Source of the DNA: Shimia aestuarii
GTDB taxonomy: Bacteria > Pseudomonadota > Alphaproteobacteria > Rhodobacterales > Rhodobacteraceae
Assembly (NCBI RefSeq): GCF_022814865.1
Contig: NZ_JAKVRD010000026.1
Coordinates: 1-38,642, forward strand
Direction of reading: 5' to 3'
DNA: 38,642 nucleotides
Both the position numbers and the translations under genes were made by a program. A model generated the notes under the pieces. It was given only the letters and a program-made list of their open reading frames with translations, was not told the DNA's origin and made no database searches. This document shows, in pieces, positions 1 through 7,856 of the stretch (positions are counted from its first letter, which is position 1; the number at the start of each line of letters is the position of its first letter).

Positions 1-69
1 CCCCGTCAGAACCTCAACCTGCCTTAACTTCGTGACAATCTCTTCCGGCTTCGGTCGCTTGTTGGCCAT
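1..69 (-). CDS. IS3-family transposase OrfA, N-terminal fragment (continues outside window)
   Basis: An ATG at 67-69 on the minus strand opens a frame that stays open to the window edge. Its 23 codons read MANKRPKPEEIVTKLRQVEV and onward. The KRxKPEEIVxKLRQV start is characteristic of OrfA (helix-turn-helix, DNA-binding subunit) of IS3-family transposases, which is normally followed by a frameshifted OrfB with the DDE catalytic core. A GGAGG Shine-Dalgarno lies about eight bases upstream. Only the N-terminus is visible, so whether the element is intact cannot be judged. Confidence 0.7.
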   Translation of the reverse strand, partial: MANKRPKPEEIVTKLRQVEVLTG

Positions 70-125
70 GTGTTTCCTCCGTTTTCCTAAACATAGCGGA
101 GGACCACTTCAGTGGGGGAGGATCA
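1..125 (-). mobile_element. Edge of an IS3-family insertion sequence (truncated by window)
   Basis: The inferred element edge runs from the window start to about 125. Read on the minus strand, the terminal sequence near 101-125 starts TGATCC, then a C-rich stretch and TGAAGTGGTCC, which is the style of terminal inverted repeat found in IS3-family elements. It is followed after a short gap by the start of a transposase OrfA. The outer boundary is inferred from this TG...-type end; no target duplication can be seen because the other end lies outside the window. An 11-base tandem repeat begins three bases beyond the inferred edge. Confidence 0.6.
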
Positions 126-127
126 CA

Positions 128-160
128 CGTCGGTATCACGTCGGTATTGCGTCTGTATTG
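128..160. repeat. Three tandem 11-base units (CGTCGGTAT-type), copy A
   Basis: Three consecutive 11-mers read CGTCGGTATCA, CGTCGGTATTG and CGTCTGTATTG. A 35-base stretch here (127-161) matches 28847-28881 with three mismatches. The copy abuts the inferred IS edge and precedes the lipoprotein gene at 221. No coding capacity is evident. Confidence 0.7.
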
Positions 161-220
161 CGGTGGTGCGGATTTCGAAGGCGGCTTGATCGCGCAATCG
201 TGCGCGCTAGGTCTTTCTTC

Positions 221-871
221 ATGATCCGATGGACAGTCTTAGCCTTATGTTTGCTCGCGGCCTGCGGGCGCACCGCATCGCAGGACGCGCGCGTCGTCGT
301 TGCGGGGGATTCCGTCATGGCATGGAACAGCATGACCGGCGGCTCTGTGGCGGATGTGTTGCAGGACCGCTTGGGCGAACCCGTGGGCGATGTGTCGCTT
401 TCCTTTGCCCAGATCGCGGGCGGGGTCGGCGGCTTGAACATCCCGACCCAGCTTGACGGTGTGCAGGCCGAGTGGGTTGTCCTCAATGGCGGCGCGAATG
501 ACCTGAGCCGGAATTGCGACTGTTCCGATTGTGGGCCGGTGCTCGATCGGCTGATCTCGGATGACGGGATGCGGGGTGCGATCCCTGCCTTGGTGGCCGA
601 TCTTCGCGGGCGCGGTTCGCAGGTGATCTGGGCGGATTACTACACGGCGCCGCGTTTCGCCGGGACCACATGCGAGGCCCCGTATCAGGCGCTTGAGGAG
701 CGGCTCTTACGGATGGCCGCGACCGACGAGGGCGTGACATTGGTGGACATGGATGACGTGTTCTCTCCCGATGATCTGTCGCTCTTTGCCTTCGACCGCA
801 CGCACCCCTCGCAAAAAGGCTCGGCACGGATCGCGGGGCTTGTGGCGCCGGTTTTGGAGCGTGATCGGTGA
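221..871 (+). CDS. SGNH/GDSL-type hydrolase lipoprotein
   Basis: A 216-residue protein that probably acts as a periplasmic, membrane-anchored esterase or lipase-like hydrolase; the substrate is unknown. The N-terminus has a basic residue, a hydrophobic stretch and the lipobox LAAC (Cys15), which fixes the ATG at 221 rather than the longer open frame upstream. The SGNH blocks are visible: GDSV (nucleophile Ser) about 15 residues after the lipid Cys, GGAND (block III Gly/Asn) mid-protein, and DRTHP (block V Asp/His) near the C-terminus. A Cys-rich NCDCSDCG segment follows block III and could hold disulfides or a metal. It stands alone, between an IS edge and an orphan gene. Family assignment is firm; the substrate cannot be inferred. 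Confidence 0.8.
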   Translation: MIRWTVLALCLLAACGRTASQDARVVVAGDSVMAWNSMTGGSVADVLQDRLGEPVGDVSLSFAQIAGGVGGLNIPTQLDGVQAEWVVLNGGANDLSRNCDCSDCGPVLDRLISDDGMRGAIPALVADLRGRGSQVIWADYYTAPRFAGTTCEAPYQALEERLLRMAATDEGVTLVDMDDVFSPDDLSLFAFDRTHPSQKGSARIAGLVAPVLERDR

Positions 872-995
872 TTTTAAGGTGAGATCGCTTTTGTGAAGGC
901 GAGTATAAGGATCAAAGGGCGCTCTGACTTTCATGGAGGTAGAGCGGGGGCGGGGGCCAGAGTGAAGGGCGCTGTGTTTCCTACGAAAGTCTGTT

Positions 996-1439
996 ATGCG
1001 GCATTTAGTAGAAACCGAAATCGGTGGCGACAGAGCAAAAATGAAGAGCATCATGGAAAAAATCCTTGGCGCGAAAATCCAGAGCGTCGCTGAATTTGGC
1101 ATCGAGGGTTTGAGAGACAGAAGCGGGTGTGAAACCATCTTCTTTGAAGTCCAAGACACACGAGAGCCAAGAAACACCTTTCGAAAACTGACGAATGAAA
1201 CCAATCCGCCGAACGCCAAGAGTGGCGGAGTGTCGGAGTATGGGTGTTCTATCGAAGCGCCCAACGGCACTGTCTTTTACGCCCTCACAATCCATGGGGA
1301 TGTTGAAGGGTGGCGAAAGGACATTGAGTTAGGAGCGGAAAAACTCAGGGTCGCGCTTGCTAAATTAGATGGGGAAATGCTTGTTGTGGATCGGCAATTG
1401 GAGTTCCCACTTAGTGAGTGCACAGTAGAGTTCTTCTGA
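996..1439 (+). CDS. Hypothetical protein, A+T-richer than neighbours
   Basis: An open frame of 147 residues with no family I recognise. It has mixed alpha/beta composition, no signal peptide and no membrane segment. Codon use is visibly less G/C-biased at third positions than in the flanking genes, for example many AAA, GAA, TTT and ACA codons, which suggests recent acquisition. An internal ATG at 1041 (MKSIMEKILG) is an alternative start. Neither start has a strong Shine-Dalgarno, so the N-terminus is uncertain. It lies near the IS3 edge, which fits an accessory patch. Confidence 0.5.
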   Translation: MRHLVETEIGGDRAKMKSIMEKILGAKIQSVAEFGIEGLRDRSGCETIFFEVQDTREPRNTFRKLTNETNPPNAKSGGVSEYGCSIEAPNGTVFYALTIHGDVEGWRKDIELGAEKLRVALAKLDGEMLVVDRQLEFPLSECTVEFF

Positions 1440-1642
1440 CGCCAATTCATTACACAAACAAATGAAATTCATCCCCGGTGGTCTGCGAAGCTGCCGTCAG
1501 CATTTCAAATTTCACCGTCCGCTCTGTCCCGCATAGCTAACCTGTGCCTGCCGGAGAATGCAGCGCTTTGCGTCCGTGTCCCGCGAATGGTCTTTGATAA
1601 GCGTCCTGCTTTGCAAGGGTGCTGACCGAAAGGGGCGTGGGG

Positions 1643-2827
1643 TTAGCGGACGAGGTCTTTCATGCCCTGTTCCAGCCCCTGCAATGTCATCGGCACCATG
1701 CGGTCCTCAAAGATCTCGCGGATCATGGAGATGGAATGGGTGTGGTCCCAGTATTTCTCAGGCACCGGATTGATCCAGAGGTTGGAGGTCCATGTCTCGC
1801 GGGCGCGCTCGAGCCAGACCTGACCGGCTTCGGCGTTCCAATGTTCGTTGGCCCCGCCCGGATAGGCGATCTCGTAGGGCGACATGGAGGCGTCGCCGAC
1901 GAAGATGCATTTATAGTCGGCACCATAGGTGCGCATGATTTCGTGGGTCGGGGTCTGTTCCTGCCACCGGCGGCGATTGTCGCGCCATACGCCTTCGTAG
2001 AGGCAGTTATGGAAGTAGAAATATTCGAGATGCTTGAACTCGGCGCGGGCGGCGGAGAACAGCTCTTCGACGACGCGGATATGCGGGTCCATGGAGCCGC
2101 CGACGTCGAGGAACAAGAGCACCTTGACGGCGTTGCGTCGCTCGGGGCGTGTCTTGACGTCGAGATAGCCATGTTCGGCGGTGGCGCGGATGGTGCCGTC
2201 GAGGTCAAGCTCTTCCTGTGCGCCGTCACGGGCCCAGCGGCGCAGGCGCTTGAGGGCGACCTTGATGTTGCGGGTGCCAAGCTCGACGCTGTCGTCGAGG
2301 TTCTTGAATTCGCGTTTGTCCCAGACCTTCACCGCGCGCTTGTGGCGGCTTTCCTTCTGGCCGATGCGGACGCCTTCGGGGTTGTAGCCATAGGCACCGA
2401 AGGGCGAGGTTCCGGCGGTGCCGATCCATTTGTTGCCGCCTTGGTGGCGGCCTTCCTGTTCCTTCAGCCGCTCTTTGAGCGTCTCCATCAGCTTGTCAAA
2501 GCCGCCCAGCGCGTCAATCTCGGCCATTTCCTCGGGGCTGAGATGCTTTTCGGCCATCTTGCGCAGCCACTCTTCGGGGATGTCGACCGCGTTCAGCATG
2601 TCCTGCATGGAGATGCCTTCGAGCCCCGAGAAGGTCGCCGCGAAGGCGCGGTCGAACTTGTCGAGGTTGCGCTCGTCCTTCACCATGGTGGCGCGGGCGA
2701 GGTAGTAGAAGGCGTCGATGTCGTAGGTGGTCAGCCCGGATTTCACCCCTTCGAGAAAGCTCAGATACTCCCGAAGGGAGACCGGCACACCGCCGGATCG
2801 GAGATTGTCGAAGAAGGGCAGAAACAT
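1643..2827 (-). CDS. VWA-domain protein, CoxE-like partner of MoxR ATPase
   Basis: A 394-residue cytoplasmic protein. The N-terminal 230 residues are mainly helical and charged. The C-terminal half is a von Willebrand A fold whose metal site reads LFLDVGGSMDPH (residues 238-249), a D-x-G-x-S variant of the usual D-x-S-x-S MIDAS. Family knowledge: VWA proteins of this type pair with MoxR AAA+ ATPases to remodel or insert cofactors into client enzymes (compare CoxD/CoxE, NorQ/NorD, CbbQ/CbbO). A MoxR ATPase gene lies three genes upstream on the same strand. Its start is four bases after the stop of the small membrane-protein gene, so it looks like the last gene of that operon. The client protein is not evident here. 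Confidence 0.85.
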   Translation of the reverse strand: MFLPFFDNLRSGGVPVSLREYLSFLEGVKSGLTTYDIDAFYYLARATMVKDERNLDKFDRAFAATFSGLEGISMQDMLNAVDIPEEWLRKMAEKHLSPEEMAEIDALGGFDKLMETLKERLKEQEGRHQGGNKWIGTAGTSPFGAYGYNPEGVRIGQKESRHKRAVKVWDKREFKNLDDSVELGTRNIKVALKRLRRWARDGAQEELDLDGTIRATAEHGYLDVKTRPERRNAVKVLLFLDVGGSMDPHIRVVEELFSAARAEFKHLEYFYFHNCLYEGVWRDNRRRWQEQTPTHEIMRTYGADYKCIFVGDASMSPYEIAYPGGANEHWNAEAGQVWLERARETWTSNLWINPVPEKYWDHTHSISMIREIFEDRMVPMTLQGLEQGMKDLVR

Positions 2828-2831
2828 GGGA

Positions 2832-2999
2832 TCAGAGCGCCAACCTATGCGCGGCTATGGTGAGGAACAGGCCGATGATGGCAAAGATCATCGCATAAAT
2901 CACGGCATATTGCAGGATGTCGAGGGGTTTGCCCTTGCGACGTTTGGCGATCGTGGCACCGATGATGGCGCCGAGTAGCACCCCAAGCAGAACGAACAT
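2832..2999 (-). CDS. Small two-helix membrane protein
   Basis: A 55-codon gene beginning MFVLLGVLLGAIIGATIAKR and ending in HRLAL. It has two hydrophobic segments (about residues 2-17 and 31-49) separated by a short basic, polar loop containing RRKGKP, so it should be a hairpin inner-membrane protein. It fits exactly between its neighbours: the start is five bases after the DUF2927 stop and the stop is four bases before the VWA start. This close packing, plus good codon bias, is the main evidence that it is real. The function is unknown. Confidence 0.75.
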   Translation of the reverse strand: MFVLLGVLLGAIIGATIAKRRKGKPLDILQYAVIYAMIFAIIGLFLTIAAHRLAL

Positions 3000-3004
3000 G
3001 TGGC

Positions 3005-4369
3005 TCAGTATCTCCCTTTCAGCGGGCTAAGAGCCGCGATTTCACGCAGTTTCGCGCGCACGGCCCAGTCCGAACCAAACCCGTATCGCGCCCAACCGAG
3101 ACTGTCCAGACGGACCTGTTCGGCCTCGGCGGTGCGGCCCTCAAGCTCGAGCGCCTCGGCGCGCAGCAGCATCAGCGTGGACAGGAGTGTGGCGTTCTCG
3201 AGCTTGGCGGCGACGGGCAGGAGCGGCGTCACACGGCTCAGGGCCTCTTTGCCACGTCCGGCCGAGACGGCATGGGCGGCGAGTTGGGTCGCGACATAGA
3301 GCCGATGCGGAGACTCCGGGCCTCCGGCAAGGCGCAGGGCGCGGTCGGCGAGGAGGAAATGCTTATGCGCCTCGTCGGCGTCGTAGGATTGCATGAGGCG
3401 GCCATAGGCATAGTGGCTAAAGCCAAGGCGATGGTCGCTCCAGCCGGCGCGCTGGGCGATGCGCAGGGCCGTGGCGGCAGAGCGACGGCGTTCGCCCGGT
3501 CCCGCGCCGGGGCCGAGGGCGGTCTGGATGGCGTCGATCCAGGCGCGCGGTGTTTCGGCGAGGGTTTCTGGCGAGACCCGATCCCCCGCGGGGTTGATGC
3601 GGGCAAAGATCGCAGGCAGGCGGCGCGCGACGTCGCGGCGGTCCATGCCATTGGCGAGCGCCGGGTCGTAATAGGCCCGCAGGATGAGCATGTCGAACCC
3701 GGTCAGGACCGCATGGGCGTTGTCGTCGTTAAAGACGCTGTCGGGCAGGCGGTAGAGATCGTTGAGCGGGCCGAGCGCCTGAGCCAGTTCCTCGTGCAGG
3801 CAATCGCGCAGGTCTTGTGGGCTGGAATCGCTCGGCACGAAGATGGCGAGCTTGTCGCGACGCGTCAGGAGACCCCAATCGGTCGTGGCGCCGCGTCGGG
3901 CGCGGTGATACTCGGCCAAGCTCGAGACATTGGGGGCAACGAAACAGGCGGCCTGCGGCAGGCTCTTGCGGATGCGATCGCGCGAGACGGCCTCGATGGT
4001 GATGGAGGCCGCGCTGTCGCCGGTCTGGCGAATGTCGATTCCGGCCTCGCGGCGCAGACGGGAGAGCAGGCGTTTGAGGTCTGGGGCAAGGCTCACCGGG
4101 GCGGCGCCGGTCACGCGCACGGTGATCGGTTCCTCAAAGCGGGTCATGGCGGACAGGGTGCGACCGCTTTCCATGGTGAAGGCAAGATCGAGGAAGTCGC
4201 GGGCCATGTCGCGATTAGAGCGCGTCGGGCCGACCGGTTGCGGCACCGCGAAAATCTTCATTGGCGGCAAGGTGCTATCAGAGACAGCAGCGCGGGTTGG
4301 CGCGTCGTCCCGTGTCGTGGCGACACAGGCCCCGAGCACAAAGAGGAAGGGGAGAAGGGCGCGCTTCAT
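3005..4369 (-). CDS. DUF2927-type lipoprotein with HEExxQALG motif
   Basis: A 454-residue secreted lipoprotein. The signal peptide ends in VLGAC, with Cys15 as the lipidation site. The central part carries LHEELAQALG (residues 191-200) followed by ND, a motif reminiscent of metalloprotease HExxx signatures and typical of the DUF2927 family as I know it. The C-terminal third (about residues 290-450) is Ala/Leu/Arg-rich helical and resembles TPR-like repeats. It starts six bases after the GNAT stop and is followed closely by the small membrane-protein gene, so it is probably co-transcribed with the MoxR/VWA pair. A peptidase function is plausible but unproven. Confidence 0.75.
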   Translation of the reverse strand: MKRALLPFLFVLGACVATTRDDAPTRAAVSDSTLPPMKIFAVPQPVGPTRSNRDMARDFLDLAFTMESGRTLSAMTRFEEPITVRVTGAAPVSLAPDLKRLLSRLRREAGIDIRQTGDSAASITIEAVSRDRIRKSLPQAACFVAPNVSSLAEYHRARRGATTDWGLLTRRDKLAIFVPSDSSPQDLRDCLHEELAQALGPLNDLYRLPDSVFNDDNAHAVLTGFDMLILRAYYDPALANGMDRRDVARRLPAIFARINPAGDRVSPETLAETPRAWIDAIQTALGPGAGPGERRRSAATALRIAQRAGWSDHRLGFSHYAYGRLMQSYDADEAHKHFLLADRALRLAGGPESPHRLYVATQLAAHAVSAGRGKEALSRVTPLLPVAAKLENATLLSTLMLLRAEALELEGRTAEAEQVRLDSLGWARYGFGSDWAVRAKLREIAALSPLKGRY

Positions 4370-4375
4370 CTGGGT

Positions 4376-4834
4376 CTATGGTCGCTGATACTTGATGAAC
4401 GGGGTCAGCACACCGATCCGGTCATAGAGCTTGCGCGCCGTGGCGTTGAAATCCTGCGTGAGCCAGTAGACCGAAGGCGCCCCGGCCGCATCCGCAGCGG
4501 CGTAAACCGCCTCGATCAGCGCCCGAGCGACGCCCTTGCCGCGGGCGGCCTCATCGGTGAAGAGGTCTTGCAGATAGCAGACGTCCTCGATCTTCCAGCC
4601 ATGCCGGTGAAACAGATAGTGGGTCAGGCCGACGAGCCGTCCGTCGCCGTCTTCTGCGACAAAACAGGAGAAATCGCGCGGATCGTCCCCGAGCAGGCGC
4701 GCGAAGGTGCTTTGATACACCTCTTCGGGCACTGTGGTCTCGTAGTAGGCGAGATAGCCCGTCCAAAGACGGCGCCAATCTGCTTCATCCGCAGCAGTGA
4801 GGGGACGAATCGTAACCTGAGAGGCGTGCGACAT
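4376..4834 (-). CDS. GNAT-family N-acetyltransferase
   Basis: A 152-residue GNAT-fold acyltransferase. The acetyl-CoA pyrophosphate loop is visible as DEAARGKGVARALI (motif A, R/Q-x-x-G-x-G/A form), preceded by the beta-4 segment VCYLQDLF and followed by WLTQDFNATARKLYDRIG, typical of motif B and the C-terminal Tyr. The start at 4834 (MSHASQ) is chosen because GGAG lies about eight bases upstream; an ATG nine codons earlier lacks this. It lies between the MoxR gene and the DUF2927 gene. The substrate is unknown; the family is shared by small-molecule and protein acetyltransferases. Confidence 0.8.
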   Translation of the reverse strand: MSHASQVTIRPLTAADEADWRRLWTGYLAYYETTVPEEVYQSTFARLLGDDPRDFSCFVAEDGDGRLVGLTHYLFHRHGWKIEDVCYLQDLFTDEAARGKGVARALIEAVYAAADAAGAPSVYWLTQDFNATARKLYDRIGVLTPFIKYQRP

Positions 4835-4917
4835 ACGCGGCTCCAACAAAAATCTCTGCAAACCCTAGGCAGGCTTTAGGGCGATATTATGGCTCTTTTA
4901 CGCGTTAAATCCAGTGC

Positions 4918-5763
4918 TTAGCGGCGTGAGCGGGCCATGAAGGCGAGGCGTTCAAAGAGGTGCACGTCCTGTTCGTTCTTCAGCAAGGCGCCATGCAGTT
5001 TGGGCAGGGCATCCACGCCGTCGCGTTTGATGTCCTCGGCGTCGAGATCTTCGGCGAGCAGGAGTTTCAGCCAGTCGAGCACTTCGGAGGTCGACGGCTT
5101 TTTCTTCAGACCGGGGGTTTCCCGAATTTCGTAGAACTGGGTCAGGGCCGTGGTCAGGAGCGAGGATTTGATGCCCGGATGATGCACTTCGACGATCTGT
5201 TGCATCGTCTCGGTGTCGGGGAAGCGGATATAGTGGAAGAAACAGCGGCGCAGGAAGGCGTCGGGGAGTTCTTTTTCGTTGTTCGACGTGATGATCATGA
5301 TCGGGCGTTGCTTGGCCTTGATCGTCTCGCCGGTCTCGTAGACGTGGAACTCCATCTTGTCGAGTTCCTGCAGGAGGTCGTTGGGGAACTCGATATCGGC
5401 CTTGTCGATCTCGTCGATCAGCAGAACGACTTTCTCGTCGGCCTCAAAGGCCTCCCAGAGTTTGCCTTTCTTGATGTAGTTCTTCACGTCATGAACGCGC
5501 TCTTCGCCGAGTTGGCTATCGCGCAGGCGCGAGACCGCGTCATACTCGTAAAGGCCTTGTTGCGCCTTGGTGGTCGATTTGATGTTCCATTCGATCATCC
5601 GCAGGCCAAGCCCCTCTGCCACCTGCTTGGCAAGCTCTGTCTTGCCGGTGCCGGGCTCGCCCTTGACGAGAAGCGGGCGCTCCAGCGCCACCGCGGCGTT
5701 CACGGCGATGGTAAGATCGTCGGTGGCCACATAGGTGCTCGTGCCTTCAAAACGATGGGTCAT
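4918..5763 (-). CDS. MoxR-family AAA+ ATPase
   Basis: A 281-residue AAA+ ATPase. Walker A is GEPGTGKT (residues 35-42), Walker B is VVLLIDEIDKAD, sensor 1 is IITSNNEKELPDAFLRRC with the arginine finger region, and a helical lid follows. MoxR proteins work as chaperone-like hexamers with VWA partners to mature client complexes. The start at 5763 is preceded by AGGAAGGA; the longer frame adds eleven residues without a ribosome site. It is the first gene of the minus-strand cluster ending with the VWA gene at 1643. The roughly 80-base gap to the GNAT gene leaves room for a second promoter, so a single transcript is an inference. Confidence 0.88.
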   Translation of the reverse strand: MTHRFEGTSTYVATDDLTIAVNAAVALERPLLVKGEPGTGKTELAKQVAEGLGLRMIEWNIKSTTKAQQGLYEYDAVSRLRDSQLGEERVHDVKNYIKKGKLWEAFEADEKVVLLIDEIDKADIEFPNDLLQELDKMEFHVYETGETIKAKQRPIMIITSNNEKELPDAFLRRCFFHYIRFPDTETMQQIVEVHHPGIKSSLLTTALTQFYEIRETPGLKKKPSTSEVLDWLKLLLAEDLDAEDIKRDGVDALPKLHGALLKNEQDVHLFERLAFMARSRR

Positions 5764-6119
5764 GGGGCGTCCTTCCTGCCTGCATCTGCGCGTCATTCAT
5801 ATGTCCGGCATTTGGGTAAAGCGGTGACGCCGCTTTGGCAATCCCCGCCGCTGCGTCGGAAGCAGTCAACCAGCCGTGTTGTTAGACGCGCGACTTGTTT
5901 GAGCAATCAGACCATTTGCACCGATCAAGATTGTTGCGCGGGAAGGAACAATCCACGGAGTGCTCCGGTATTGGCGAATGCAATCCAGAACGTCTGCAAC
6001 AGATGCATGTTTTTCCACATGAAAACGTGAACAGTTTGATCTTGGGAAATACGCGCTTTGGCTAGTGACATTCGCACAGCTCTGGGCTATTGGCTTGCGC
6101 AGAGTGAAGGGAGTGCCTG
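5764..6119. other. Intergenic region between divergent moxR and dksA genes
   Basis: About 356 bases that should carry promoters for both divergent genes. The half nearer dksA (about 5890-6060) is A+T-richer than its surroundings and holds runs such as TTTTTCCACATGAAAACG. No convincing -35/-10 pair, operator, RNA gene or small ORF with a ribosome site was found. Confidence 0.5.
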
Positions 6120-6170
6120 ATGTCTGAAGAAATGATTGTGACGGACGTTAGCCACGACGAGGGAGCAACC

Positions 6171-6593
6171 ATGAAAGCTGAATCTTTCCTGCCAGACGAT
6201 TACCGTCCGGCAGAAGACGAACCGTTCATGAATGAACGACAGGTCGAATATTTCCGCCGCAAACTCATCAACTGGCGGAGCGAACTTCTGGAAGACAGCC
6301 GCGATACCATCGAGGGCATGAAGGACAGCACGCGCAATATCCCGGATATTGCGGACCGTGCCAGCGAAGAAACAGACCGCGCGCTCGAGCTGCGCACGCG
6401 GGACCGCCAGCGCAAACTCGTTGCCAAGATCGACTCGGCGCTGCGCCGGATTGATGAAGGCGAATACGGATATTGCGAAGTGACCGGCGAGCCGATTTCG
6501 CTCAAGCGCCTCGACGCCCGTCCGATCGCGACCATGAGCCTTGAGGCGCAAGAGCGTCACGAGCGCCGCGAAAAAGTTCACCGCGACGACTGA
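6171..6593 (+). CDS. dksA: DksA-type RNA polymerase-binding regulator, zinc finger degenerate
   Basis: A 140-residue DksA homologue, which binds the RNA polymerase secondary channel and acts with ppGpp in the stringent response. The coiled-coil tip keeps the acidic pair and Ala of the D-x-x-D-x-A motif (IPDIADRA; Asp59, Asp62, Ala64). The C-terminal globule reads YGYCEVTGEP and IATMSLEAQ, so only one of the four zinc Cys remains (Cys102). Loss of these Cys has been described for a functional Rhodobacter DksA homologue, so this need not mean loss of activity. Two starts have good ribosome sites: 6171 (MKAESFLPDD, GAGGGAG upstream), matching the usual length, and 6120 (AAGGGAG upstream), adding 17 residues. 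A strong terminator follows. Confidence 0.88.
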   Translation: MKAESFLPDDYRPAEDEPFMNERQVEYFRRKLINWRSELLEDSRDTIEGMKDSTRNIPDIADRASEETDRALELRTRDRQRKLVAKIDSALRRIDEGEYGYCEVTGEPISLKRLDARPIATMSLEAQERHERREKVHRDD

Positions 6594-6622
6594 CGCGGCA
6601 TGAGCTTGGGAAGATGACAGAG

Positions 6623-6651
6623 GCGCCGGGGGTGAAAGCCCGGCGCTTTTT
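6623..6651 (+). terminator. Intrinsic terminator of dksA
   Basis: An eight-base perfect stem, GCGCCGGG (6623-6630) with CCCGGCGC (6639-6646), encloses an eight-base loop and is followed directly by five T residues. It sits about 30 bases after the dksA stop. Confidence 0.9.
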
Positions 6652-6680
6652 CCGTCCATGGGGCGGTGCAGGAGATGGGA

Positions 6681-7853
6681 ATGGGTTTAGACGGACAGAA
6701 GATCACGGTCGCCGGTGCCGGGATTGGCGGCCTTACGGCGGCGATTGCGCTGCGCCAGCGCGGCGCGCAGGTGACGGTGCTTGAGCAGGCCGAGGCGATC
6801 ACCGAGGTGGGGGCTGGTATTCAGGTCAGCCCGAACGGGTTCGCGGTTCTCAAGGCACTTGGTCTTGGGGAGGCATTCCGGGGTATCGCCGTGCAGGGCG
6901 AGGCGGTGGAACTGCGCGACTATCGCGCGGGGGGACTTGTGGCGCGTCTCGATCTTGGGCTCTTGCCGCAGGATCAGCCGTATTTCTTTGTCCATCGCTC
7001 GGATCTCATCGATCTTCTGGCCGAGACCGCGCGGGCGGCTGGGGTGCGTATCCGGCTTTTGCAGAAGGTGGAGCGCGTGGCGCTTGATGATGGGCCGGTT
7101 CTGCATATGGGCAATGGCGACGTGGTGAAGGCCAAGCTCCTGATCGGGGCTGACGGGCTACATTCGAAGCTGCGTCAGACGCTCAACGGCGTGCAGGCGC
7201 CCTTCTTCACGCGCCAGACCGCATGGCGGGCGACGATCCCGAACGTGATCGGTCATCCCAATGTGTCGCGCGTCCATATGGGGCCGCGTCAGCACATGGT
7301 GAGCTATCCGCTCCGGGGCGGCGAGATCATCAACATCGTTGCCGTGCAGGAGCGCACGGGCTGGGCCGAAGAGGGCTGGATGCATGAGGATGACCCCGCC
7401 AACCTGCGCAGGGCCTTTGCGGGTTATGGTGGCGAAGCGAAACAGATGCTCGACGCGGTGGAGCGCGTGGGGTTCTGGGGGCTGTTCCGCCATCCGGTCG
7501 CGCCTGTCTGGCACAAGGGACGGGCGGCGATCCTTGGCGATGCGGCACACCCGACGCTGCCGTTCATGGCGCAAGGCGCGGTGATGGCGATGGAAGATGC
7601 CTGGGTTCTGGCGCATGCGCTTGACGGGGCGGAGAGCGTTGAGGCGGGGCTTGCCGCCTATCAGACTCGGCGCGAGGCGCGGGTGCGTAAGGTGATCGAG
7701 GCGGCCAATGGCAATGCGTGGAAATATCACCTCGCCTTCCCGCCGCTACGGTTCGGGGCGCATCTGGGCTTGCGCGCGCTGTCCACGCTCGCGCCAAAAA
7801 AGCTCATGCAGCAATTCGACTGGATCTATCGTCACGATGTGACGAAGGGGTAG
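6681..7853 (+). CDS. FAD-dependent monooxygenase, salicylate-hydroxylase-like
   Basis: A 390-residue group A flavoprotein monooxygenase. The N-terminal dinucleotide fold has GAGIGG (residues 12-17) and a Glu at the end of beta-2 (VLEQAE). The DG motif is LIGADGLHSKLR, and the second FAD motif is ILGDAAHPTLPFMAQGA followed by MEDAWVLA. This is the layout of aromatic-ring hydroxylases using NAD(P)H and O2 (NahG, PHBH, UbiH relatives). The specific substrate cannot be read from the sequence. ATG 6681 is chosen because GGAG ends six bases upstream; ATG 6675 and GTG 6666 are in frame. A GNAT gene starts three bases after its stop. A 39-base near copy of its last codons recurs at 8349-8387. Confidence 0.85.
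   Translation: MGLDGQKITVAGAGIGGLTAAIALRQRGAQVTVLEQAEAITEVGAGIQVSPNGFAVLKALGLGEAFRGIAVQGEAVELRDYRAGGLVARLDLGLLPQDQPYFFVHRSDLIDLLAETARAAGVRIRLLQKVERVALDDGPVLHMGNGDVVKAKLLIGADGLHSKLRQTLNGVQAPFFTRQTAWRATIPNVIGHPNVSRVHMGPRQHMVSYPLRGGEIINIVAVQERTGWAEEGWMHEDDPANLRRAFAGYGGEAKQMLDAVERVGFWGLFRHPVAPVWHKGRAAILGDAAHPTLPFMAQGAVMAMEDAWVLAHALDGAESVEAGLAAYQTRREARVRKVIEAANGNAWKYHLAFPPLRFGAHLGLRALSTLAPKKLMQQFDWIYRHDVTKG
7815..7853 (+). repeat. Original of a 39-base duplicated 3' end
   Basis: The last 12 codons and stop of the monooxygenase gene, whose near-identical copy lies at 8349-8387 downstream of the GNAT gene (three substitutions, two of them silent in this frame apart from the stop variant TAG/TAA). 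Confidence 0.7.
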
Positions 7854-7856
7854 GGT

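Noticed and set aside
128..160. Tandem 11-mers as a CRISPR-like array
   Set aside because: Units are directly adjacent without spacers, too short for CRISPR repeats, and no cas genes are present.
1619..2863. A 414-codon plus-strand open frame
   Set aside because: It lies opposite the VWA gene, with no ribosome site and no recognisable domain; it is a composition artefact.
3272..4879. A 535-codon plus-strand open frame
   Set aside because: It runs antisense to the DUF2927 and GNAT genes, its translation is Gly/Ala/Val-rich without motifs, and the minus-strand genes have signal peptide, lipobox and motif support. High G+C creates such shadow frames.
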